Notes: generated by a model from the letters alone, not told the origin. A DNA stretch of 64,000 bases from Phoebastria nigripes (GCA_035582835.1 JAYKAV010002761.1:481674-545673); one strand, 5' to 3'. Shown: positions 41,551-53,093, counted from the first letter of the stretch. A program made the numbers and translations.

Positions 41551-41674
41551 AATGAAGACTCAGCATATGTTTCTAAAGAATCTAGACACCTGCTTTTGAC
41601 ATGAAATTGCTAATGCTAACAGTTCTCCCAGCCTGGCTATTTTGCTTGCCTTCTGCACACAAGCAACATATGAA

Positions 41675-41905
41675 GTAAGAAAAAGAGTGAGAGAGAAAAG
41701 AAAGAAGAAAGAAAGAGAAGTAAGAAAAATAAAGAAAGGAAGAAAGGAAGACAGAAAGGAAGAAAAAGAAAAGAGAAGAAAGAGAGAAAGAGAAAAAGAG
41801 AAAGCAAAAAAGAGAAAGAAAAGAAAGAATGAATGAATGAAAGAAAGAAAGAAGAAGAAAGAGAGAAAGAAAGGAAGAAAGGAAGGAAGAAAGAGAGAGA
41901 TGGAA
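41675..41905. repeat. Long purine-only GAAA/GGAA tract
   Basis: About 230 bases consist almost entirely of A and G on the plus strand, built from GAAA, GAAAG, AAGGAAG and GAGAGAAA units, with a small GAATGAATGAATGAA patch near 41,827. The open frames it creates on both strands are low-complexity artefacts. Such polypurine-polypyrimidine DNA can adopt triplex (H-DNA) structure. Confidence 0.92.
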
Positions 41906-44399
41906 GGAAAATTAATATATTAGTAGCAGTAGTAGTACCCACAGCAGTATCACTGTCATTCACTGCAATATGTCTAAACATTCATAAATGTTTTATGCAT
42001 CCTAAAATGCCACATACAAGGGATACAGCATCCCACTGAGGTTAATGAATGAATGAGGTGCCCTTGAAGGTTAATTTGCACAAACAAAAGGTCAAGGGAC
42101 ATCTTCAAAACAAAATATTGATTAAAGCAAGTTAAATGTTTTGACTTGAAGGAGACATGAAGGATTAAAAAGCAAAATAAAGCAGTATGGATAAGAAAGG
42201 AACAGGAAAGAAAAAACACCACCCCCAGACACAAAGGAAATGGTAGAAAACATATCTGAATCAGCTAGTCATCTGCTAACAAGCTGTAAAGATTTCCAAT
42301 GACAAGTTGTCACATTAGTTTAGTGAAACTGAAGCAGCACTTATCCCTTTTCCTGTGCTTAATCTCTCAGCGAGCTGCACAGAAACATGCTACCACGTTT
42401 AATAGGATTAGTTTAGTTCACTTTCTCCTCTCTGGAGGTTGTGAGGTTTTTTGTTGTTTTTTTTTTATTATTATTTTTTAACAATTCTATTTCCATCAAT
42501 GCCAGGTTCTTGAATTAAATTGCACTCTGCTGAACCACCTAGGTTGCATTCACTCTCCAGGTTAAAGGCATTTTCTTCCAAAGGTTTCCTCTTTGAAAGG
42601 AGGAGTCAGGGCAAAGGGAAGCGAGGAAAGGCCCTAAATTCAGCAATTACACACATCAGGCACCCAGTTCTCCTCTTTCTCATAGACACAACTGATGATG
42701 CTTTATTGATATCAGTAGAGTTATTTTTAATTCACATCAGCATAAGTAAGAGCAGAATCAGGCCTTTGTGGTTGCGGGGTGTTCTTTTTATGCATGAGAG
42801 TACTTGGACCTTCCCCACCCCTGAAAAAAAAGGAAAAAAAAAAAGAAAAAAAATAAAAGAAAACCTGCTATGTATTTGCAGCCCCATTCTCTCATTTAGT
42901 TGGAACAGACACAGCAAGGAAAATGATCAAAGAAAAGGCAGTTTCAACAATATACCCCTGTCACTTCCAATTTTGTTGTCAGACTCCAAAGGGACAGAGG
43001 AATCACCCATGGTCATGGGCACACTGCAAAAGTTTTCCTAAGTTTCTTGCATCCGTTTTCTTTTTCCCCTTAACGAAAGAAATGCAAGCACAGAAAGCTG
43101 TCAGCTTGCAGCAAACCTTTTCTCTTCAGAGGCACCAAAATTTGGAGGAGGATTTATTTCTGATGGGACAAACCCTGCAGCTGAACACAGACCTGACAAC
43201 CCCCATATCTGGAGGAAATGTGGTATTTTGACCTGAAGTTTGTGACACACACCGAGCGTTAGTCAGAGGCGGAGGGGCAGGAGAACCCGCAGACCAGAGC
43301 ACACCCAGGCTTTGAATCCAAACTTTGTGGATTTATTGATGGATTAATTTTTGTTGGGATCCAAACCACCCATCACTCAGAAAATAAACAGTGTGACTAG
43401 CTTATAATCTATTAATTACCAGGAAAAGGACCTGGGACTTCCACAGGAGTTTGAAGACAGACTGGAATGTACAACAGTTCACTAGCAGGGACCACGCTTG
43501 CAGTTGGTTGGGGGACTGGAGGCAGAGAGGGACAGAAACAGCCACGGACCCACCCAGAGCACCAAGAGGCTGGCCCACCGCTGCCCAAGCCACCAGGCCC
43601 TGGAGAAGGCACCAGGGACAACTTTGCTCACTACAAAACCTGAACATGAGCTGCTGGCACGGGGGTCCCCTGGACCCCTTCTCTGAGGGATTAAATTCTG
43701 GAGGAAGAAGAGCTTTTCCTCCACCTCTAAAATTTGGGTGATGGGTGGGGGATTACTTCTGCTGCTGAGCTTTGAAACATCAACTTGCATTCCTTAAGAG
43801 GCTGCCTATCCCCCAGGATTAAAAGACAGAAAGGGTCTGGAGCATTCAGTGCCAGAGAGGGTGTGTGAGTGGAAAGCATGCATTTCATTCCAGTTGGGCT
43901 TACTGCTGTGGCAGGTCACAGGGCCGGTGTGTTTAGACTTCAAAAAGTTGCAAGACACGGGGCTGGAGGAAGGTAACCTGCAAGCAGCTACAGAAACGAG
44001 GCAGCAGGGCCGGATTGTAGGTGGAAGCCTGCCCACAAGGTACCCATGGCTGGGGCCAGGCTGGCTGCCACTGCTCTGCCGTGTGACCTTGGGGACATCG
44101 CTTCACTCCCAGTGCCTCAGTTTCTCTTTTGGGTAAATCAACAGTGGTCGCAGTTAAGTTGAGCCCCGGTGGTGACAAGCTCAGTGTCAGAGGCAGCCAT
44201 TTATTTATTTACTAGCGTTTGCACGATTCAGCTTCACCTCTACGTGTATCCCAGTGTCCTTTAAAAGAAAAAAAAAAAAACAAAGGAAAGAATTCAAGCG
44301 AGTCATTCACCCGCCAAATTTAGCCTATCTCCCCCTGCGTCCAGCCACACTTCTGCACCCTTGTTCCGCAGCCCCTGCAGCAATTACAGCTACAACGGG
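41906..44399. other. Intergenic DNA between purine tract and CpG island
   Basis: No gene is recognised. The part up to 43,250 is AT-rich with an A/T homopolymer cluster (42,827-42,858) and an old repeat fragment (42,704-42,763). From 43,450 the GC content climbs towards the CpG island. Short proline/serine-rich open frames here are compositional. Confidence 0.5.
42704..42763. repeat. Old sauropsid-type interspersed repeat fragment
   Basis: The string starting TTGATATCAGTAGAGTTATT, through TTCACATCAGCATAAGTAAG to GAGCAGAATCAGGCC, closely follows the 'TTGACTTCAGTGGAGTTACT..TTTACACCAGTGTAAGTGAGAGCAGAATCAGGCC' wording of an old repeat frequent in sauropsid genomes. It appears related to the pieces at 40,106 and 52,983. 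The family name is not known to me. Confidence 0.5.
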
Positions 44400-47035
44400 A
44401 GGCCGAACGTGTCACCCCGGCAAACCGAACCCCCAAGAACAAGCAGGGAGCGAGCCCTCCCGCCGAGGCCGGGCCGGGCCGCCTGTGCCCGCCTCTCCGC
44501 GCCCGCGCAGCGCAGCGCGGGCCGCCGCCGGGGCTGCTTGCCGTCGGGGCGCCGCGGGCGGACCGCCCCAGCCCCCTCGCTCCCCGGCGGCGGGGGGGCC
44601 CGGCGCCCCTAATTCTGAAGGTGTCACGTTCAAACAACTCGCGGCGAAGCCGTCCCGGCGGGCAGAGGCTTCCGCGGGCCCGGAAGGCGCGACCGGCACC
44701 GGGCACCGCTCCGGGACCGCCCGGCGCTCGGGCTGGGGGACGAAAGCGGTAGCAGCGGAGCGCCCCGGGACGCGCCCCGTTGCACCGGGGATTTGCGGTC
44801 ACCCACGGCGCTGAAGTGGCCAGCGCCGGCCCCGGGAGGGGCGTCGGACCCAGGCACGGCTTGCGAGGGCGCCCGGCCGTGCGGGGTTGCCCAGCCCGGC
44901 GAGGAGCGGGGCTCTCTCCCTGCCGCGGGGGCCGGGGAGGGCAGCGGTTAAAGCAGCCCCGCGGCCCCCTCGCCCGGCACCGCCGCGGCCGCGCCGGGCC
45001 AGGGCTGCCGCCTGCCGCCGTGTGCGCCCCGACGTGCCGGGCGCTGCGTCCCCGGGGGAGGCCGGCGCTGGCGGCGGCCCCGAAAGGCTTCGCCTCCCGC
45101 GCGGGTGCCGGGCTCTAGGGCGGGCGTTACCGGCTGTGTCTCCTCGTGATCCGCCGGCCGGGGCAGCGGCAGGGAGATTTATTTTTCTTAACTCGGGAGC
45201 ACCTTCCGAGCGGCAGCTCCGGCAGTGTGACGGGGCCGCTTCGGCCGGTCCCGAGCGATTTCTTCGTGATCCGCGGCGGGTGGTTTGTCACATTACCCAC
45301 CCACCCGCGCTAGTGAACCCGCTCCCCGCCGCGGAGGCAGCGCGGAGCCGCCAACCGCCCCGACGCGGCGGCCAGCCCGGCCCCGCCGGCGGGCAGCGGG
45401 GAGAAGAGTGGCTGCGGAGAGCCGCGCCTTTCGCCCCCGCGGGGAGCGGCTGGCAGAGGCGGGCAGGACCGGGGGGGGGCGGTTTGCTGCCCGTGCCGGC
45501 TCCCAAACTTCGGCCGCGGAGGCTAGCCCTCGCAGCGCGCCCCGCCGAGGGGCTTCCGCGCCCGGCCAGCCCTGCGGGAGGCGGCGGGGCTGCCCGCACC
45601 CACGCGTGGGGCTGGGCGCCGCGGCTCGCCTCTAGTGAGATAGATCCTTAAAGTGGAAAGGGGGGGGAAGCGGAGCGGCTCCCCGCGCCGCCAACAGCAG
45701 GGCGGGCAAGGGGCGAGGCGCGGCCCGGCCCCTCGCCGCTGGCACGGAGCTGCGGCGCAAGTTTTGGCAGGGGCGGCCCGCGCCAGCCCTTCCTGCCCTC
45801 GCCCCCTCCGGGATCTCCCCTCCACTCGGAGCTCCCTCTCCCGCCGGCCCAGGCGCTCCGCACGGCAGCCCCGAGGGGCGGGCGCGGACGGGCCTGGCGA
45901 GGCAGCGCCGTCCCTACCTGCCGCCGAGCGCCCTGCAGCGCTCCGCTGCCGCCTGTCCCTCCGCAAGACGTTATTCCCCCTCCTCCATCTATTCCCCTGC
46001 CGCCTGCCAGCCTAAGGCTGTCCTGAGGCTGTTTTCCGACGGGAAGCCTCGCCTCTCCGCCGGCAGCGGCCGGGCGACCCTCCGCGGCAACCGGGGCGGG
46101 GGTGCGGGCGCTCCCTGCCCCACGCCGCNGCAACCCGCGCTCACGGCGGGACAAAGCGCGCCCGGCAGGCTTTGGTCCGGATTGCAGCCCGGACCTGCTG
46201 GGAAAATCGTCTCTTGGGTTTTTTTCCCCAAAGAAATTTTTTCCCAAAGCTTTCCCGCCGGAGCCGGCCGGGAGCGGGCTGTGCGGAGCTGGGGATGGGT
46301 TTAAGCTGACCGAAACTTGGGGCGCGCTGTTCAGGGGGCCGGGGCCGGCGCCGCCCGCAGCGAGTACCCGGGTTTCGGCACCGCCGGGTGTTCCACGCGC
46401 CGCAACCTGATGCTCGTTTCGTGTTTATTTTCTGCCTCGCACGTGGAAAGTGACCCGCGCGGCTCCCGCTTACAGCCCCGCGATGCGCGGCAGAGCCGCT
46501 GCCCCTGCGCGCCGGCGAGGGACGCCGTTGCCGGCAGGTGGGCAGCCAGGGACCCGTTTCTCTTAAAGTTTGTGACCCGCGTGGGGGCAGCGCCCGCGAG
46601 CGGGGTTTTGCTTCACCGCCCCGATGCTTAACGCGTGAAAGACGCGCACCCTGGGGCAGCAGCCCCCGCGCCCCGGCACTCCTCTGCGGAAGCCCTCCCG
46701 CGAGGAAAACTTTCCCGCGTGGGGCACCGCGGAGCATCTCCCGCCCCCGCGGGGATGACTTTCCTAAAGTTTCTCTCCCTCCCCACGCGGGACGGCTTTT
46801 GTCCGCCCCCCGCCCGTGCGCGGCGGAGCGGGGGGGCGCCCCGTCGGGCCGCGGCTGCCGGCGCTCCCGCCCCGTGTCCGTCCGTCCGTCCGTCCCCCCA
46901 CGCAGGTGCGCGGCCGCCGCCACCTTCCCGCGGGGGCGGGGCGGGGCGGCCCCTCCCCCCCGCTCTCCCCTCTCCCCTCTCCCCGCTCCTGCCAAGTTCT
47001 CCCCGTCCCCCCCGTCCGTCCCAAGGAGCCTCCCG

Positions 47036-47078
47036 ATTGGGCGCCGGGCCGGGCTCACGTCACTCCGAGCGTGACGTC
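47036..47078 (+). promoter_or_regulatory. Inverted CCAAT box and paired CRE-like sites
   Basis: ATTGG (inverted CCAAT, 47,036-47,040) is followed by a CRE half-site CGTCA inside CTCACGTCAC (47,058-47,062) and then TGACGTC (47,072-47,078, seven of eight bases of a full CRE). An ETS-like CTTCCTGTTTCC begins at 47,083. No TATA box is obvious. NF-Y plus CREB/ATF sites are usually placed within about 100 bases upstream of a start site, which suggests initiation near 47,100-47,150. Confidence 0.5.
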
Positions 47079-47099
47079 TAGTCTTCCTGTTTCCTTCAG

Positions 47100-47476
47100 C
47101 TGTGTCTTAAAGTAAATCTTGTGGCGGTGCGGAGCGCTCGCTCGGCTCGGCCAGCCCAGCCCAGCCCAGCCCTGCCCCGCGCCCCGCCACGCGCCGCTCC
47201 GCGCCACTCCGCCCCCGCGCCGCTCCGCGCCGCTCCGCGCCGGCAGCCCCGCGGCCGCTGCCCGCCCGCCCGCACTCGCCCTCCCTCGCCCGATTATCAT
47301 ATTCATCAGCGGCGGGGCTCGCCGGCGGCGCGCGCGTGTCCGCGCGTGTCCGAGTGTGTGCGCGTGTGTGCGTGTGCGGGGCGCGTGTGGTGGGTGCATG
47401 TGTGTGTGCGTGTCTCCCTTCCTCTCTTTCCACCGGCAAAAAAAAAAGAGGCTCAGTTTCGTCGCCTTTGCACGGA
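47100..47476 (+). other. PROX1: PROX1 exon 1, non-coding (start approximate)
   Basis: This is the probable 5' untranslated first exon. Its 3' end is set by an excellent donor, CACGGA|GTAAGT, with GT at 47,477. The 5' end is a guess from the CCAAT/CRE cluster just upstream; no TATA fixes it. The segment carries a GC-rich beginning with repeated CAGCC and CGCGC words, a short AT island (GATTATCATATTCATCAG, 47,292-47,309), an alternating GC/GT tract (47,328-47,413) and an A10 run before GAGGCTCAGTTTCGTCGCC. PROX1 genes generally have one or more non-coding 5' exons, so this fits. A second good donor at 47,785 could serve a longer or alternative first exon. Confidence 0.55.
47328..47413 (+). repeat. 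Alternating CG/TG tract in exon 1
   Basis: GCGCGCGTGTC units pass into GTGTGTGCGCGTGTGTGCGT and then GCATGTGTGTGTGCGTGT. The purine-pyrimidine alternation is nearly continuous over about 86 bases, the composition that favours Z-DNA under torsional stress. Confidence 0.8.
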
Positions 47477-47784
47477 GTAAGTACCCGCTCCCTCCCCGCG
47501 CCCCCTCCTTCCCTCCCGGCTTTTTCGGCCTTTTCGGGTCTTTTTTTTTTTTTTTTTTTTAAATTCGCACTTGCTTGGGCTGCTTTAAATGGTCAGGGGG
47601 AGGAAATGAAATCCCCAGCAAAATACTGATCACCCTTATCAAACCTGTGCTTCTTTTTCCAGGGGGCAAAATTGCAATGACTTTATTAGCTGAGTAGTTT
47701 TAATTCCCCAGTAGATAAAGCGGTCAGGATTTGTAAGCGCCGAGCCCGATGGAGCGCTCACCGTAGCCTGCCCAGGGCTGCAGA

Positions 47785-47790
47785 GTAAGT
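47785..47790 (+). other. Second strong splice donor, possible alternative first exon
   Basis: CAGA|GTAAGTG at 47,781-47,791 matches the U2 donor consensus well and lies 308 bases after the first donor. It could end an alternative PROX1 5' exon (transcription starting downstream, or read-through of the first donor). Nothing else supports it. Confidence 0.3.
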
Positions 47791-47863
47791 GACCTGCTCG
47801 TCATGAGGTGATCCTCCCCTCTTCCCCATCGTTCGCTCTCTGCCACCTTTTGTGGACTGGTCT

Positions 47864-47919
47864 TTATTTTGTTCCGTGGGTTGGAGGACAGTTATTTTAT
47901 TCCGTGGGTTGGAGGGCAG
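47864..47919. repeat. 28-bp tandem duplication
   Basis: Two adjacent 28-base units (47,864-47,891 and 47,892-47,919) share the core TTCCGTGGGTTGGAGG and differ at only two positions. The duplication sits between the two candidate first-exon donors and the AT-rich intron. Confidence 0.9.
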
Positions 47920-48489
47920 TTTTGCGGGGACGGAAAACGCAGCCGGTATTTGGCTTCTTTTTGTTGTTCCGAGCTTCCTCCTCCCCCCTTCCCCGCCGAA
48001 GTTCCCCATCCCCTGCTCTAAACTCCTGCTCCGGTCCTCTGAGCCTCCTCTTTGTCTTGTTTATTATAGCTGCCTTTCTTTTTGTCTCTTCCAATTTGCT
48101 TGTCATTTGCATGTCGCTAGTTCTCCTTTTTAACCCGAACCGGGAAGGGCAGGGACTTTTTATTCTTATTCTTCTTGTCCTTGCAATTACTTTTTCGTTT
48201 CCAAGGGTGGGACGAGCTGCGAATTGTGGAAATGTATAGAAAATGGGATTTGAGTGGTAGGTAGCGAGCACATGAGAAGAGATCAAATGCAAGTCGCGGG
48301 ATAAGAGCCTTGATCTGGGAAAAGATTAGGATTATTGGTACTTTCTGTTTGTTTGGTTGTTGTTTGTTTTTTCTTCGGAGGGGGGATTTAATTTTTTCTT
48401 AGCCTTTGATGGAGATCTTTCTTGGCCTTTTTCATTTTCTGTTTATCGGCTGAGTGACCCGGAGCACTTTGCCATGTGTTTAAACGGAG

Positions 48490-48960
48490 TTAAAGCGCAG
48501 GAGGGAACGGTGCTGGGGGGCGTGGGGGCTGCGCGGAGGGGGCGCGCAGGGCCCTGTTTGGGGTGAGCGGCCCGGGATGGCGGGGGGGGGGGCACCGAAA
48601 ATGCGGGGCCCACCGGGCAGCCGGGGCACGGCTCCCCGGCACCGGGCACTCCGCGGGGGCGGAGCGGGGCCGCCCTGGGGTCCGCGCGTCTTTGCGGAGG
48701 AGGGGAGAAAGTTGCGCGTATCCCCCGCGGTGGCTTCGCCGCGGGGCGGCGGCTGGCAGGGCAGAGCCGCCGGGGCAGGTGCGGAGCGGCTGCGGGGCGC
48801 GGGGGGTCCCGGCCGCCGCCTCCCTGTGCCGCTGGGACGGGTGGCGGGGTCAGCCGTGGGAAGCAAGTCGATAAAAAAGTGTCTGCGGCCGGTCTGTGCG
48901 CCCAAAATGCGCGTCCGAGGCGGGATGGGGCTCTCGGAGGGGTCAGCGTCACGTACGTGT
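48490..48960. promoter_or_regulatory. Secondary CpG-rich block in intron 1
   Basis: After about 900 bases of ordinary DNA, GC and CpG density rise sharply again and then drop near 48,960. It has many GGGGCGG-type words and an 11-G run. This may be an alternative promoter or downstream CpG-island shore of PROX1. No splice donor as strong as those at 47,477 or 47,785 was noticed in it. Confidence 0.4.
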
Positions 48961-51900
48961 GCCCCGTCTGCGGAAATAACAGATACGGAGGATATGAACT
49001 TAATATCTTCGACTAAGTAGGAGATGTCAATCACGGCTGGCGGGGGAAACGGCTGCAGGCTAGAGGTGCCCTTGAATGTCGGGCAAAAGTTCCCCGGGTG
49101 AGAATTTGGAAACCCGCTAGTTTCCCACAGGTCCCGGGTGCTCGTGGCGAATGCTGTGGTGTTTGTGGCTGCGTGGTGAGTGTCACCCCAAAACCCTCAT
49201 CTGGGTCTGGGGACGGGCAGGGGGCACATGGAAGCGCATCCGCGGCCGTTGCTCGGTGGCGGTAGGGTCCGGTGCTGTCTAATGCAGGGTACAGAAACAT
49301 GGCTGTGTCACCGCGAGGTGTAAAAGCTCAGATTATTTGTCACTTCCATCATCTGTAGAGGTTTGGCAGTACGCAGGATGAATTATACGGAGGCAGTTTC
49401 CTTACCCGTAGATTTGCATGTGGCACATACCCTTTATGTCGTCTTCTCGCAGTTTTTCTGTGAGTTGCCATCAATCACGTAAAGTTTACGACCACTGCAG
49501 CTCGTTTTGCATTTATTTTATCTGCTTTTTGTCCAGAGCTTACCTTTAACAGCAATATCACATACTGTGAAATGTTCATTAATACTCAAGGGTAGACAGA
49601 GTATCAACATTTCATGAGTTGATCTGTGATAAAAAGTACAATGTATATACTTTTCGCTAACAGCTCCCTATTAAATTATTCTGTAAAGTATCTTACATTC
49701 GCTGAATGGCACTGTCAGTATATACAGTTAACTTTCCTGCCAGTTGAACTCCGAGGCCTTTCAGTTTATATGACTTGTCTTTTTTATGATCGGTTGATAA
49801 ATTAAGATAGTTGTAAGAATGGACACATTTTGAAATTGGAGTTTAATTTGATTCAGGGCAGAATTCTAAATACTGCAATTTGTACTCTCTAGCTCATGAT
49901 TTATTCTGTCTCAAAGTGCAGCCTAACTGCTAGATTAACTAATTCAAGAATTGTGATTTAACGACACCATGTAGCATGGAAAAAAAAATCTTGGAAAACT
50001 TGGGCTGAGTTCGTAGCAGGAATCTTGCGAACGTTTCAGTATTGTCTCTGCACAGAGACCATGTGAGTTATTTTCTTCACCATCAGTGAAATAACAAGGA
50101 CCAAACTGGCTTGAGAGGAGGAAAATGTTTTCAATTTTCTACCTTGAGCAGCTCAATTTCTTTTTCTCATTCAAAGAATCTGTTTCCTCAAGCAGTGCCG
50201 AACATGGATACGTGATGGAGGGCCGTGCATCTCCCCAGAATAAAGGCCTGAACTAATGAGATGCCGAATCCTCCTGTTAGTGAGCTCTGTCAGTTCTCCC
50301 TGTAGTCGATGGGCACTGAGGATGTTTGGCATTCACGGGAATTGCTGATTGCCTTGCTGGATTGGGCTCTGGGTACCACCAGGTTCATAAAACAAGGGTT
50401 GCTTTTTTCTTTAAGGCTAAAGAGCAGGTAGCGTAATTTTGAAGTAAATCAGGCTCTAATTTTTACTTCTTCTTCTTATGGAGAAATCCTAATAAAGTAG
50501 TTGTTACTGCACAAATAGTTGCTCATCATTTCTGCCTTGTTTCAGATTCTTTGATTAGACGTCTCAGCTAAGGGAGTTAGATAACCCCTTCTCCCAAGAA
50601 AACTTGTGTCAGAGCCGTACAAAAAGGTAGTACTTTCTCATTAGTGGCTAACGTGATTTTAGCACCGAACAGATCTATGGTGAATAGATGTCATCTGTTC
50701 TTCAGATTTTAGCTGTGGTTTTGTGTGTGAAATGCTGTTGACTGGAATAATTTTCATCCTGCGCTTCCTGGCTGATTCTGGCAAAGCCATACCCTGTGTA
50801 GCGCTTTAGAGTGAAAGATCTAAATATTTCTATTAGCAGAAGCGTGTTAAATTTCTTGTGTGGTGTTGGCATAACGGGCTGACATGAAGCAGGCAGATGC
50901 TGGACCAAAGAAAGTAGTCGGCTTGTGAAAAGATAGGAACAATTTCAGCTCTATAAACTGCTATCTCCTTGAATTCATCCATGAATATTCGTCAAGTTTA
51001 GCACTTCACTGCTGTGTATTTAATGGCTGTTTAGGTTAGGCTAGGGTCCTTCAGAGCGGCTGAGGAGGGTGAGTTTGAATTTACATCTCCTTTGCATCTC
51101 ATAGGTGTATGAATTAATCAGGAGAAAATGATCAGCGTCTTTGTAGATCAAGATGAGTTAACAAAATTGATTACAGAAATTGATTTATTTGTAATGAGTG
51201 TGGTTAAATACCTGACATCATATTCCTTTCTAAAGACCATTCTAGCCAAAGGTTTGGTAACAGTAACTCTTGGATACCTAGAAATTAATCTGTTTCCTGT
51301 TAAAATGTCAATGCATATCAAATAGATATGAAATAAACCCATGTCTGTGGCTGCTGTGCTGTTAAGAGGTTATTCATAGCTACATTTTAATCATATCTCC
51401 TTAAACAAAAGTTTTGAAAGTGAATTTGTAAATAAAATACTGCAAGCTGTGTTTATGGATGGACTTAGAAAGTGCTGAGGCCCTTGGTATGATTTTTAAT
51501 TACATGGGCAAGGAAAATGTTCGGTTTCTGAGAAAGCCGCATCGTGCGAGTTGAGGCTCAAGATGTGGAGGGTAAATTTAATATAAACTACACTTGGCAT
51601 GCAAGGAGTATCAAAAGGGACATGTAAAGCAATTTCAACCTTCACAAATTTAAAACTCTGTAACTCGGAAATAAATGATGCTTCTGAAGATTTCTACATA
51701 GATCTTGACAACCTAAGCTATCTTTCTATATATATATAAGCTATCTTTTCTATGTATTTCTGGATAGCTGTACAGGGACATTAGATGTATGAAATATAGT
51801 TTTGGACAATGTGCAGCCAAAGTACTGGTACTACGTAAAGGACACAAACTTCCTAATTATTTTTTTTCCCCCCAAGAGTTCCCTATTTATCCAGTTCTAA

Positions 51901-52982
51901 TCAGTATCAAAGTCTGCCTTCGTGGCTGGGATTTTGCATCCCGCGGTACGTGCCATTCCACTTCCCTTGAGGTGTGAATTGGTTTTGGTCCTCCAAGACC
52001 AAAATATTAACTGGCTGTTCTGTTTTGTCAGGCCAAAGTAGAACTATTTCTCATATTTAAGCTGAAAGGCACATCAGCCTTAAAGCTGGCAGTCTGCGGG
52101 CTTGGAATAACACCAGGGCAAATGGGAGACGTTGCTTAATACCCAGGTTAAGTATACGATAACTCCGATGCTTTCAGCTTCCAGCGAGGGAAGGAGGGGG
52201 CATCGCTCCGGAGCACCTCCTGCCGCATGTTTGCGGTGGCAGGAATGGACAGGCGAGCAGCTGCTGGTACGGGGGCTCAGGGAGAGAAAAATGGACACTG
52301 GGGAGGAAGGATGCGTGGCAATGACCTTCCAACCTGGCGCAGGACAGCCTATTTCCTGAGCTGCTGACTCAAGGGTACAGCAAGCCCTCCCCATGCGTGT
52401 CCTTGGTTGGGATTGGGCAAGAGAGAGGGAAACAGTGGTCAGGCACCTCACATTTGCTGGGAAATGTGCAAAACTTGAAACCTGACATGAGGTTTTTGGT
52501 GTGGGTCTGGGAACTGATTGCTGGATCTCAATCAAGCATAGCTTGACTACAGAAAAGGAAGGAAAAGCGTGAAGGTTTTCGGTGTTGGTGTGGTGTTTTT
52601 TTTTCCTATTGGCAAGTTTTATCTTTATGGAGAATGCCTTTAGAATATCTTACGTGCAGTAAGCAAGAGCTCTTTCGGTTATCTTGCAATTAGTTTGTAT
52701 CGCTTTCAAATGAACACCACTAGACTGAAAGGTCAACCTTGACCTTGGTTTATTCTGTGCCAGTATTGCCTGCTTAAAAACTCTGGTGGTGGTCGCCCCT
52801 TTCCGCCCCCTGAGGACTTGGCCGTTTATTTACAAAAACAACCCTTCTGAAATCCCAACTCCTCAGATTTTTTTTAGATGAAGACCTAATTGTAAGAGTC
52901 TGATTCTGCCCCCTGAAAAACCCCATTTGCATTAATTGAGAGAAAGCAGGAGACGGTCTTTTACAACACATAGTGCCAAGCA

Positions 52983-53093
52983 GGGCCTGATCCTACCACT
53001 TGCACGTAACAGGATTTTGGTATCCCTGGACTCCGGGGGAGTTGCTTGCAGGGTGGGATGCTACCTGGTGTGCAGGTAGTAGAATTGGGCCCC
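52983..53093. repeat. Palindromic old repeat with GGGCC termini
   Basis: A 111-base segment whose ends are inverted copies: it begins GGGCCTGATCCTACCA and ends TAGTAGAATTGGGCCC. The interior has GGTATCCCTGGACTCCGGGG and GAGTTGCTTGC, the style of an old sauropsid repeat of fold-back form. Fragments with related wording occur at 40,106 and 42,704, and perhaps 28,660 and 37,990. Whether it is a MITE, SINE or LINE piece cannot be decided by eye. Confidence 0.55.

Larger units (their letters stand above)
44400..47530. promoter_or_regulatory. PROX1 CpG island and promoter region
   Basis: Base composition changes abruptly to GC- and CpG-rich for about 3 kb, with many CCGCC/GGGCGG (SP/KLF-like) words, and returns to normal shortly after the exon 1 donor. 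Long open frames on both strands here (such as 44,887-45,651 on + and 46,141-47,058 on -) arise because stop codons are rare in such DNA. Large CpG islands are usual at developmental transcription factor genes and are often Polycomb targets; that is family knowledge, not seen here. The island reaches far upstream of exon 1, leaving room for alternative or divergent starts such as the antisense RNA PROX1-AS1 known in human. Confidence 0.8.

Noticed and set aside
41637..42039. Lys/Glu/Arg-rich (+) and Ser/Phe/Leu-rich (-) open frames
   Set aside because: Both are products of the purine-only microsatellite tract.
44887..45651. 254-codon plus-strand open frame in the CpG island
   Set aside because: Same compositional reason. 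There is no recognisable domain and the initiation region shows no gene-like features.
46141..47058. 305-codon minus-strand open frame in the CpG island
   Set aside because: Stop codons are scarce in CpG-rich DNA. The translation is R/G/P/A-rich noise with no domain and includes ambiguous bases.
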